Assembly: GCA_964476135.1 (NCBI GenBank)
Contig: CAYYYG010000025.1
Coordinates: 1 to 17,710, forward strand
Direction of reading: 5' to 3'
DNA: 17,710 nucleotides
Source of the DNA: CAYYYG01 sp964476135
GTDB taxonomy: Bacteria > Patescibacteriota > Microgenomatia > UBA1406 > GWC2-37-13
Part shown: in pieces, positions 1 to 4,734 of the stretch
How the letters are laid out: every line of letters starts with the position of its first letter
Numbering within the stretch: position 1 is the first letter of the stretch
Position numbers and translations under genes: made by a program
The notes under the pieces: generated by a model
The model's database searches: none
What the model was told of the DNA's origin: nothing
The model's input: only the letters and a program-made list of their open reading frames with translations

Positions 1-60
1 CTGTTCGTGACGCTTGTGTCATGCAACTTTGAAACCTGGCAACCTGCCAGTGCTCAATAG
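1..60 (+). CDS. C-terminal end of an upstream ORF, probably the previous array unit (partial)
   Basis: Frame 1 is open from the window edge to a TAG at 58-60 and reads LFVTLVSCNFETWQPASAQ; the other two plus frames hit stops by position 30. The reason to call it is context. The TAG is followed by the same 3' tail seen after the first complete array gene: an ACAATTGAATAAA-type segment, a long hairpin, then an AGAACAAAA/TTTTGTTCT hairpin. The 20 visible codons do not clearly align with the RYN...GVPxW ends of the complete paralogs, so membership in the family is inferred from the 3' region only. Confidence 0.35.
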   Translation: MFVTLVSCNFETWQPASAQ

Positions 61-85
61 TTATTTTTAACAATTGAATAAAGCC

Positions 86-112
86 GAGTAGACGGCTAAT
101 AACCGTCTACTC
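86..112 (+). terminator. Long 3' hairpin (SL1) of the unit upstream of the window
   Basis: GAGTAGACGG (86-95) pairs perfectly with CCGTCTACTC (103-112) around a short loop. It stands 25 nt after the TAG at 58-60 and matches the hairpins after the three complete array genes. No U-tract follows directly, so it may be a 3' stability or processing element with termination finishing at the next hairpin. Confidence 0.6.
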
Positions 113-116
113 AGCC

Positions 117-143
117 AGAACAAAAATTTCCCCATTTTGTTCT
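117..143 (+). other. Second 3' hairpin (SL2) with a TTTCCCCA loop
   Basis: AGAACAAAA (117-125) pairs with TTTTGTTCT (135-143), leaving a 9-nt loop ATTTCCCCA. The later units have the same position and a CCCTCA loop. The right arm is U-rich, so the element could finish termination. The loop here departs from the CCCTCA consensus by one base. Confidence 0.55.
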
Positions 144-203
144 ACTTATAACAATACTCCATTATTTTTTTATATCTCATCTCTAGTGTAATAATACATA
201 TTC

Positions 204-231
204 TTGACATATAAGATACATGTGTTATAAT
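204..231 (+). promoter_or_regulatory. Sigma-70-type promoter of array unit 1
   Basis: TTGACA at 204-209, a 16-nt spacer and TATAAT at 226-231, both perfect hexamers, with TGTG just upstream of the -10. ATTATAGG follows (232-239) and is identical in all three units. The first leader helix starts at the GG of that motif, which places transcription start near 238. Confidence 0.85.
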
Positions 232-237
232 ATTATA

Positions 238-582
238 GGTTTATTTAAAATACTTAATCTAATTTTGTATTTCGGATAAACCAAATGCACATTAAAAATG
301 AGGGAAGGTATTAGAGATCGTTTCCTTTTTACATATATAAACATAAAAAGGAATTACGAGCTCTTTATACTTTGCAGTCAAAAATGCTGCAAAGTATTAT
401 CAATTGTAGCTTCATTGCGCACAAGATGCTTCTCATTCGTACAGACTATTAGCTTATTTCGGTTTGAAATTTCATTTAGGTCTGCTCAGTGGGGAATATC
501 TTGAGCGCAATGAAGTGGAGTTGCGCCAAACCTACCGATGCCGGGGAAACCCGGTCAATTCTCATAAATAAAGGAGATTGTT
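238..582 (+). promoter_or_regulatory. Structured 5' leader RNA of array unit 1
   Basis: About 345 nt without a supported gene. Elements in order: helix P1 (238-244 with 276-282, GGTTTAT/ATAAACC); the ATGAGGGA box (298-305); a private hairpin 322-331/344-353; a private perfect 11-bp hairpin 367-377/387-397; helix P2 (411-426 with 499-514, 10 bp, one A-A mismatch, 5 bp); an alternative helix using the P2 right arm (505-510 with 521-526, GCGCAA/TTGCGC); a CCGGG-GAAA-CCCGG tetraloop hairpin (541-554); and an AAGGAG ribosome site (571-576). P1, the box, P2 and the alternative helix recur in units 2 and 3. The private hairpins do not, and they account for the extra length. It matches no riboswitch class I recognise. 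Confidence 0.7.
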
Positions 583-1008
583 ATGTTAGGTAATCAAGAT
601 GAAGGCCGCTATGCGGCGTACGTGGTCACCGCAAATGGTTTGATTCCGATTGATGAATCGAATCTTGGTGCCGCGCTTTTTGGCGGTGATCTCGCAACGA
701 CCGAGGAAGAGGGTCCTCCCATCGATGCTGAAGCTGTATGGAATGCCTATCTCACCAACGCCTATGATTTGGCAATGCCAGGTGTAACGGCCGCCGTTGC
801 CCTAAAGATCTATGAAACGAAGGCTCCGGTCGATGGCGTTCTTGCCCAGCTTCAAGTAATTGCTTTGGAAACCCTTCAGGAAGTCCTGAACATGGACGAA
901 CCCTGTTGCCGGAACGCCTGGTGCGCCCGAACAGTGTTGTTCGATTTGATTCAGCGCTACAATGTGACCTTTGGCGTCCCTGCCTGGTTTCAGGCCGCCA
1001 TGGCCTAG
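583..1008 (+). CDS. Unrecognised small CCxxxWC/RYN-family protein, paralog 1
   Basis: I do not recognise this family. The 141-residue product has no signal peptide or membrane helix and is probably cytoplasmic. An N-terminal region of about 45 residues is unlike its paralogs. From about residue 47 it aligns with them: an acidic IDAEAVW segment, a PGVTAAVAL helix (66-74), a further helix, then CCRNAWC with Cys108, Cys109, Trp113 and Cys114, QRYN (124-127) and GVPAW (131-135). The three clustered cysteines could bind a metal or form a disulfide; that is inference. The start is set by AAGGAG 6 nt upstream of the ATG. Base composition is clearly more GC-rich (just over half in sampled lines) than the flanking genes, which suggests codon selection for high expression or transfer. 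It has its own promoter and 3' hairpins. Confidence 0.85.
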   Translation: MLGNQDEGRYAAYVVTANGLIPIDESNLGAALFGGDLATTEEEGPPIDAEAVWNAYLTNAYDLAMPGVTAAVALKIYETKAPVDGVLAQLQVIALETLQEVLNMDEPCCRNAWCARTVLFDLIQRYNVTFGVPAWFQAAMA

Positions 1009-1044
1009 TAATACAGTTGTCTTTTTTTACAATTGAATAAATGT

Positions 1045-1073
1045 CAGACAGACGGTGAATAACCGTCTGTCTG
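1045..1073 (+). terminator. Long 3' hairpin (SL1) of array unit 1
   Basis: CAGACAGACGGT (1045-1056) pairs perfectly with ACCGTCTGTCTG (1062-1073), 12 bp around a GAATA loop. It lies 36 nt after the stop codon. It is not followed by a U-tract; the U-rich strand belongs to the next hairpin. Confidence 0.7.
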
Positions 1074-1076
1074 GCC

Positions 1077-1102
1077 AGAACAAACTTCCCTCATTTTGTT
1101 CT
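1077..1102 (+). other. Second 3' hairpin (SL2) of unit 1 with a CTTCCCTCA loop
   Basis: AGAACAAA (1077-1084) pairs with TTTGTTCT (1095-1102). The loop and adjacent stem (1085-1097) are the exact 13-nt complement of 295-307 in the leader of the same unit. The run TTTTGTTCTTCTT could serve as the terminator tail. Confidence 0.6.
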
Positions 1103-1128
1103 TCTTAATCTTAATTTAATACACATTC

Positions 1129-1156
1129 TTGACATATGTTCAATTTATACTATACT
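1129..1156 (+). promoter_or_regulatory. Sigma-70-type promoter of array unit 2
   Basis: TTGACA at 1129-1134, a 16-nt spacer and TATACT at 1151-1156, followed by the array-specific ATTATAGG (1157-1164). Start of transcription is expected near 1163, where helix P1 begins. Confidence 0.85.
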
Positions 1157-1162
1157 ATTATA

Positions 1163-1351
1163 GGTTAATAACAGCATCAGTAGTTCTTTTGTTGAGATTA
1201 ACTAAAAGTACATTAATAAATGAGGGATTTTTGTTCTAAAAGCTGAATTCCTTGCACTCAAGATATATCTCACCTATTTGAGGCATAGCTTGAGCGCAAG
1301 GAAAAGCGCTCTTTCAACCTGTTTGTAACTGCATCAGTAAAGGAGAATTAT
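1163..1351 (+). promoter_or_regulatory. Structured 5' leader RNA of array unit 2
   Basis: About 189 nt. P1 is 1163-1169 with 1197-1203 (GGTTAAT/ATTAACT, one G-U pair). The ATGAGGGA box is at 1220-1227. P2 is 1248-1262 with 1289-1303 (TTCCTTGCACTCAAG against CTTGAGCGCAAGGAA, a single A-C mismatch). The P2 right arm can instead form GAGCGC/GCGCTC (1292-1297 with 1306-1311). AAAGGAGA at 1338-1345 is the ribosome site. The box opens a 9-codon ORF, stop included (1220-1246), that ends one nucleotide before P2. Confidence 0.7.
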
Positions 1352-1738
1352 ATGAATGGCTTGACTGACTACACGATTGTAGAGTTGGAACCAGGCATGT
1401 CGCTAGAAGATGCTTACTCTATGGCACAAGAGCAAAGGAAAAAAAACTTTATCGATCTTGATGATGTCTTTGCACGATTCAATCGAAGGGACTTTTTTAC
1501 CGAGCGGCCTGGTTTGACAGCAGTGATTGCCCTTGGAATGTATGCGCATCTTGGCGCAGAAGTATACGAGGGGGTCAACATGACATCGTTCCTGACTGCT
1601 GGAAATATTTTGCAAAAAGTGATGAATATGCAGGAGGTTTGCTGCAGTGAACCATGGTGTATTGTCGCTGCGACTTATAACGCTGTGCAGCGATATAATG
1701 ATACCTATGGTGTTCCCGGATGGTTATTTGAATCTTAG
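1352..1738 (+). CDS. Unrecognised small CCxxxWC/RYN-family protein, paralog 2
   Basis: A 128-residue paralog of the genes on either side, with no recognised function, signal peptide or clear membrane segment. The first 33 residues are family-variable. The shared region runs FIDLDDVFARF (33-43), RPGLTAVIALGMY (52-64), a helix leading to MNMQEV, CCSEPWC (Cys97, Cys98, Trp102, Cys103), QRYNDTYG (113-120) and VPGW. Identity to paralog 1 is highest around ILQKVMNMQEVCC and QRYNxTxGVPxW, so these positions are likely functional. AAAGGAGA with 6-nt spacing fixes the ATG. Composition is nearer to the genome average than paralog 1. It has its own promoter, leader and 3' hairpins, so dosage or timing of each paralog may be set separately. 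Confidence 0.85.
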   Translation: MNGLTDYTIVELEPGMSLEDAYSMAQEQRKKNFIDLDDVFARFNRRDFFTERPGLTAVIALGMYAHLGAEVYEGVNMTSFLTAGNILQKVMNMQEVCCSEPWCIVAATYNAVQRYNDTYGVPGWLFES

Positions 1739-1749
1739 TAATTAGCGCG

Positions 1750-1784
1750 AAGGAATAGACAGTCGAAAGACTTGTCTATTCCTT
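1750..1784 (+). terminator. Long 3' hairpin (SL1) of array unit 2
   Basis: AAGGAATAGACA...GTC pairs with GAC...TTGTCTATTCCTT around a GAAA tetraloop (1765-1768), about 15 bp with one bulged base. It begins 11 nt after the stop codon. Same position but different sequence from the unit 1 hairpin, so the structure rather than the sequence is conserved. Confidence 0.7.
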
Positions 1785-1785
1785 T

Positions 1786-1811
1786 GAATAAAATATCCCT
1801 CATTTTTTATC
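1786..1811 (+). other. Second 3' hairpin (SL2) of unit 2 with a TATCCCTCATT loop
   Basis: A weak A/T stem (ATAAAA at 1788-1793 with TTTTAT at 1805-1810, plus a G-C pair across a bulge) presents ATCCCTCATTT (1795-1805). This is the exact 11-nt complement of 1218-1228 in the leader of unit 2, including the A/T position at which unit 2 differs from units 1 and 3. Confidence 0.5.
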
Positions 1812-1831
1812 CCGCTAATTTATACATATTA

Positions 1832-1859
1832 TTGACATATTATTATTATGTGTTACCAT
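1832..1859 (+). promoter_or_regulatory. Sigma-70-type promoter of array unit 3
   Basis: TTGACA at 1832-1837, a 16-nt spacer and TACCAT at 1854-1859, followed by ATTATAGG (1860-1867). The -10 is weaker than in units 1 and 2, so this unit may be expressed less or depend more on the ATTATAGG region. Confidence 0.75.
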
Positions 1860-1865
1860 ATTATA

Positions 1866-2048
1866 GGCCAACTTTCTTAATGGAATTGCTCCTTTTAGTG
1901 AAGGTTGCCATAGTACTTTAATAATGAGGGAAGTTTATCTTCAGACTCTTTGCGCTAGATATGCGTCCGATATTGCTCGGGCACATTTCGAGCGCAAAGA
2001 AATACCGTTCGCGCTCATATTTAAATACTGATTTTTATAGGAGACGAC
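1866..2048 (+). promoter_or_regulatory. Structured 5' leader RNA of array unit 3
   Basis: About 183 nt. P1 pairs 1866-1876 with 1900-1909 (GGC/GCC, a bulged C, AAC/GTT, then a T-G and three further pairs). The ATGAGGGA box is at 1924-1931. P2 is 1947-1956 with 1991-2000 (TCTTTGCGCT/AGCGCAAAGA, 10 bp without mismatch). The alternative helix is GAGCGC (1990-1995) with GCGCTC (2011-2016). AGGAGA at 2039-2044 is the ribosome site. An ORF from the box runs 35 codons (1924-2031) but resembles no other leader ORF. Confidence 0.7.
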
Positions 2049-2360
2049 ATGCTAACTTATGACACCATGCCGACTTGTATGTCGGCAGACACCACGGGAG
2101 CTTTAGACATTGATGATGCTGAAGTTTGGCGCCGATTTTTCGATGGCGAAGTACACACAAACGGACCATACCAGGTTGTTGTATTGGCTCTTTTGGTTTG
2201 GGTTGGATTCGAAATCCCACCAGAGTTGGATAAAAATGTTGTCCGTGCTGCTGGAGAACTGCTTGAAACGGCAGAAGACTCAATCGATGTTTGCTGTGAT
2301 AACAAATGGTGCGCGATGCGAGCTCTGTTAGCCGCTATGAAGCGGTACAATGAAACTTAG
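2049..2360 (+). CDS. Unrecognised small CCxxxWC/RYN-family protein, paralog 3 (short form)
   Basis: A 103-residue, shortest member of the array family. Visible shared features are DIDDAEVWRRFF (20-31), a hydrophobic VVVLALLVWVGF stretch (43-54) that replaces the GLTAVIAL helix of the paralogs, VCCDNKWC (Cys82, Cys83, Trp87, Cys88) and KRYN (98-101). It ends two residues after RYN and lacks the GVPxW tail of the other two. No tail sequence is readable beyond the stop, so this is a natural short form or an old truncation. Start chosen from AGGAGA 4 nt before the ATG. The hydrophobic stretch could be a buried helix or, less likely, a membrane helix. Function unknown. Confidence 0.8.
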   Translation: MLTYDTMPTCMSADTTGALDIDDAEVWRRFFDGEVHTNGPYQVVVLALLVWVGFEIPPELDKNVVRAAGELLETAEDSIDVCCDNKWCAMRALLAAMKRYNET

Positions 2361-2368
2361 TTAAAATA

Positions 2369-2408
2369 TAGATAAACAGACAGGCTGAAACACTTGTCTG
2401 TTTATCTA
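2369..2408 (+). terminator. Long 3' hairpin (SL1) of array unit 3
   Basis: TAGATAAACAGACA (2369-2382) pairs perfectly with TGTCTGTTTATCTA (2395-2408), 14 bp around a 12-nt loop, starting 8 nt after the stop codon. It also lies between two convergent genes. Confidence 0.7.
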
Positions 2409-2418
2409 GCATTGCGGA

Positions 2419-2435
2419 GTGACTTCCCTCATTAC
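2419..2435 (+). other. Second 3' element (SL2) of unit 3 with a CTTCCCTCA loop
   Basis: A short GTGA/TTAC stem (2419-2422 with 2432-2435, one G-U) presents CTTCCCTCA. Bases 2422-2434 are the exact 13-nt complement of 1922-1934 in the leader of the same unit. A T-rich run follows (2438-2450) but it already belongs to the 3' end of the convergent gene. Confidence 0.45.
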
Positions 2436-2437
2436 AA

Positions 2438-4006
2438 TTATTTTTTCTTCTTGACGAGTATTATTGCCACAATTGCAATTAGTAGTATGGCTATGGCTGC
2501 AATTATATTCGAAACCTGTTTTTTGTTTTGGGTTGCTGAAACAGGCTCTGAACCTGAAGCGGGTATATCTATTTCTGTCTCTTTTACCTTGCTGCCTATT
2601 TTGACTTGAGCAGTATATTTTCCGCCCTCCAACCCTTTAAGAGAAAATGTGTATGGAATTTGAGAAACATTCGTTTCTTCCTTAAAAGTCTTGCCGTTTT
2701 GTACGACCCTTATATTATTTATTTTTCCTGAAGTCACTTCCTTTTTGCAAGCGTTAATTCCTTTTATATGCAGAGAATAAGGATCCGAGCTGTCTTGTAA
2801 AACACTGAAATCTTCAAGCGATTGGTCAAAAGTGGAGCAGTCGTAATGTATTCGTACTGATTTTGTTTTGGAAATATCGCTTGGATGAGTAAAAGTCGCC
2901 TCTATATAAAAATCGTTTCCGTCTGCCAGTTTGTCTAGCGGAAGCGAGATTGCCTGTACTTCCGGTGAAAACGAATCAGTCATGCTGACCTGGTCAAGAA
3001 CCTTTTTATTTGCCGAAAGTAGGGATAATTTTACTTCTGTACGAGGGGCAGGCTCGACCATCGGAGAGTGGAAACACACCCAAGCGCGACCGCTTCTTTT
3101 GGCGGGAAAATCCGATACGCCAAGATCATTCATCCTCAGCTCGGCCGACTGATCTAGAGTAGCTGCAAATCTGAACTTAATTATCGAGTAAACCGGATTT
3201 TCAACCTGTAGGAGCATAACATATGCTCCCTGTTCTGGTGCGTTAAAATCTATATGTATAGGCTTAGATGTATCATCTATCGTTATTTTTCTCTGATTGA
3301 CTAGGCGATCCTCAAGTGAATCTTCAAAATTATAGAATTTAATGGTGGCTGTTATTGGAGATTTAACGGCGCGATTATCTACCATCGAAACATCAAAAGC
3401 TATTGTGCCTTTTTTGTTTTCATAAGTAATTCCTTTAATGTCCCTCACCTGCCCATCGACCGTAAGATTATCGACGTCAAAATAAAAGTCCGCTTCCTGG
3501 CCTCCTGCAATGCTGAATCTGGTAACTCCGGCATTGTCTTCTTCAAGAAACGGCCGGCCATCGTAATGAAACCCATATTTATTAAAAACAAAATATTGGA
3601 TCTCGTAATCGCCTTTAGGATATTGAAGTTTAAGAGGGAGTGTTATATCGAGGCCTTTGTTTTGACCGGCTAGCAGATTAATTTTATCCGCAATTTTTAC
3701 CCTATCGATAAGAAAATGCGCATTTTTTATATGTGATTTACTGTTTATTCGTCGGACTTGCGCATATAATATTAGGTCTACAAGCGGGAAGGTATTTTTG
3801 TTCACGATGCTACCTTTGAGGTTAATTTTTTCTCCAGCTTCGTAGGACGGAACTTCGGGAGATAAATTTACTTTCACTTTGCCGTAATTGTAGTAATTAA
3901 AACATGATTCCAATCCTTTAGCGGGCGACTGTGCAGAAACGGGTAAGTATGTGCCTAAAAAAACTATCGCAGAGAGCAATATACCATATATATAAGAATG
4001 AATCAT
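2438..4006 (-). CDS. Secreted protein anchored by a C-terminal membrane helix
   Basis: A 522-residue surface protein of unknown function. It has an N-terminal signal peptide (residues about 1-26, ending VSAQ), a long extracellular part rich in beta-strand-like segments resembling repeated Ig-like sandwiches (for example VNLSPEVPSYEAGEKINLKG near 45-65 and GKINNIRVVQNGKTF near the C-terminus), a hydrophobic helix IIAAIAILLIAIVAIILV and a terminal KKKK that fits a stop-transfer anchor. An in-frame TTG at 4040-4042 extends the ORF by 12 codons but lies in the -35 box. TTGACT (4042-4037), a 17-nt spacer and TAGATT (4019-4014) place the start of transcription at the ATG at 4006. No Shine-Dalgarno is seen, so the mRNA is probably leaderless. 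Convergent with the array. Confidence 0.85.
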   Translation of the reverse strand: MIHSYIYGILLSAIVFLGTYLPVSAQSPAKGLESCFNYYNYGKVKVNLSPEVPSYEAGEKINLKGSIVNKNTFPLVDLILYAQVRRINSKSHIKNAHFLIDRVKIADKINLLAGQNKGLDITLPLKLQYPKGDYEIQYFVFNKYGFHYDGRPFLEEDNAGVTRFSIAGGQEADFYFDVDNLTVDGQVRDIKGITYENKKGTIAFDVSMVDNRAVKSPITATIKFYNFEDSLEDRLVNQRKITIDDTSKPIHIDFNAPEQGAYVMLLQVENPVYSIIKFRFAATLDQSAELRMNDLGVSDFPAKRSGRAWVCFHSPMVEPAPRTEVKLSLLSANKKVLDQVSMTDSFSPEVQAISLPLDKLADGNDFYIEATFTHPSDISKTKSVRIHYDCSTFDQSLEDFSVLQDSSDPYSLHIKGINACKKEVTSGKINNIRVVQNGKTFKEETNVSQIPYTFSLKGLEGGKYTAQVKIGSKVKETEIDIPASGSEPVSATQNKKQVSNIIAAIAILLIAIVAIILVKKKK

Positions 4007-4013
4007 ATATACA

Positions 4014-4042
4014 AATCTACTTAAAAATAATCGGTGAGTCAA
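4014..4042 (-). promoter_or_regulatory. Promoter of the secreted anchored protein
   Basis: On the minus strand TTGACT (4042-4037), exactly 17 nt, TAGATT (4019-4014), then 7 nt to the ATG at 4006. This explains why the upstream TTG in frame is not a start. Confidence 0.75.
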
Positions 4043-4065
4043 GTATTTATTTATAATTATTAAAT

Positions 4066-4084
4066 AAAAGTCTATAAGACTTTT
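4066..4084 (+). promoter_or_regulatory. Perfect palindrome, possible operator
   Basis: AAAAGTC (4066-4072) and GACTTTT (4078-4084) form a perfect 7-bp inverted repeat around TATAA. It occupies the -35 to spacer region of the plus-strand promoter whose -10 is 4089-4094. No TTGACA-like -35 is visible there, so an activator or repressor site is plausible. Confidence 0.4.
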
Positions 4085-4088
4085 CTGG

Positions 4089-4094
4089 TATAAT
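4089..4094 (+). promoter_or_regulatory. -10 box of the one-TM hypothetical gene
   Basis: A perfect TATAAT preceded by TGG, 7 nt before the ATG at 4102. This spacing predicts a leaderless transcript. Confidence 0.65.
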
Positions 4095-4101
4095 ACATTC
4101 C

Positions 4102-4734
4102 ATGAAAATAGTAATAGATTTTTCGAATTTATACGACTTTATATCATCGAACACTTTTGTTGGGGTTTCTATTATATTGACAGGTTTGTATATAGTTAAA
4201 TATTATAATGACCATTACAAATCGAAAAGACGCCGTGCCGCTTTGGTTATTCTTTCCGAAATTAAGTCTGCAGAAGAGAAAATAGAGCAGATTGCTTATG
4301 GCTTGAATAATTATTTGCATGGAGAATACAGTGCTGTTCTGCCATTTTGTAGCTGGAGAAAATCAAAAAAGTATTTCTCCGATATTATGGATTCAGATGA
4401 AATGGCGCTCATCGATTCATTTTTTGCCTCTTGCAAGTTAATAGACGGATTCATAAAATCGGAAAACAAGATATTCTGGAAAAACGCTTCGGCGAAGGCG
4501 TCGATCATACAGAAAAAAATGGCTGATGCGGTTATCCGTTCATACCATAATGGAAGAATAGATAGGGGAGTACTCGCCAATTACAAAAAAATAGTACTTG
4601 ACACGATCTCTTTCGACGACTACGTATACATGCCCGAGCAAGCAGTCAAGCTTCTTGATTCGCATGTTGTAAGAGCGAGGCGCATATCGGATACTGCAGT
4701 GTGGCAGAAACTAAAAAAAATAGCAGATGTCTAA
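4102..4734 (+). CDS. Hypothetical protein with one N-terminal membrane helix
   Basis: A 210-residue protein I cannot assign. Residues about 16-34 (NTFVGVSIILTGLYIVKYY) form one membrane helix followed by a basic KSKRRR stop-transfer segment, so the remaining 170 residues are probably cytoplasmic. That part is charged and helix-rich, with a possible short coiled coil (ILSEIKSAEEKIEQI, about 50-64) and a conserved-looking SDEMALIDSFFASCKLIDGF segment (about 97-116). No catalytic motif is apparent. It is transcribed from a TATAAT 7 nt upstream and has no Shine-Dalgarno site. It ends tail-to-tail with greA, the two stops sharing 4 bases (4731-4734), so there is no room for a terminator between them. 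Confidence 0.7.
   Translation: MKIVIDFSNLYDFISSNTFVGVSIILTGLYIVKYYNDHYKSKRRRAALVILSEIKSAEEKIEQIAYGLNNYLHGEYSAVLPFCSWRKSKKYFSDIMDSDEMALIDSFFASCKLIDGFIKSENKIFWKNASAKASIIQKKMADAVIRSYHNGRIDRGVLANYKKIVLDTISFDDYVYMPEQAVKLLDSHVVRARRISDTAVWQKLKKIADV

Larger units (their letters stand above)
61..2437 (+). repeat. Tandem array of repeated expression cassettes
   Basis: The same ordered set of elements recurs at about 0.7-0.9 kb spacing. Each unit has a TTGACA-16 nt-TANNNT promoter followed by ATTATAGG, a leader with an ATGAGGGA box and a TTGCRC/GCGCAA helix, an AGGAGA ribosome site, a small CDS ending in the CCxxxWC/RYN region, a 10-14 bp hairpin, and a short hairpin with a CCCTCA-type loop. Three units are complete (about 204-1102, 1129-1811 and 1832-2435). 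The 3' part of an earlier one lies at 61-143. Noncoding parts resemble each other nearly as well as the coding parts, so duplication included the regulatory regions. Confidence 0.85.

Noticed and set aside
298..504. 68-codon ORF in the unit 1 leader starting MREGIRDRF
   Set aside because: It covers the leader hairpins, its sequence is not shared by the leaders of units 2 and 3 beyond the ATGAGGGA box, and the real CDS with a strong ribosome site follows at 583.
238..582. A known riboswitch or T-box in the leader
   Set aside because: No conserved core of a class I know is recognisable, and no terminator hairpin with a U-tract lies between the leader helices and the start codon.
1085..1227. 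TTCCCTCATT and ATGAGGGA flanking the promoter as an invertible (phase-variable) promoter segment
   Set aside because: The arms are only about 10 bp, no recombinase gene is present, and complementarity is as good or better between leader and 3' end of the same unit than across the promoter.
2035..2350. Minus-strand ORFs overlapping paralog 3
   Set aside because: They are shadows of a CDS with promoter, ribosome site and family similarity; no supporting signals on the minus strand.
61..2437. Integron-like cassettes or a CRISPR-like repeat array
   Set aside because: The repeats are promoters, leaders and 3' hairpins around genes; there are no attC core sites, integrase, direct repeats of constant length or spacers.
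4007..4042. TTG start for the secreted anchored protein, adding 12 residues
   Set aside because: The TTG is the first half of a TTGACT -35 box with a 17-nt spacer to TAGATT, and the downstream ATG begins a normal signal peptide.
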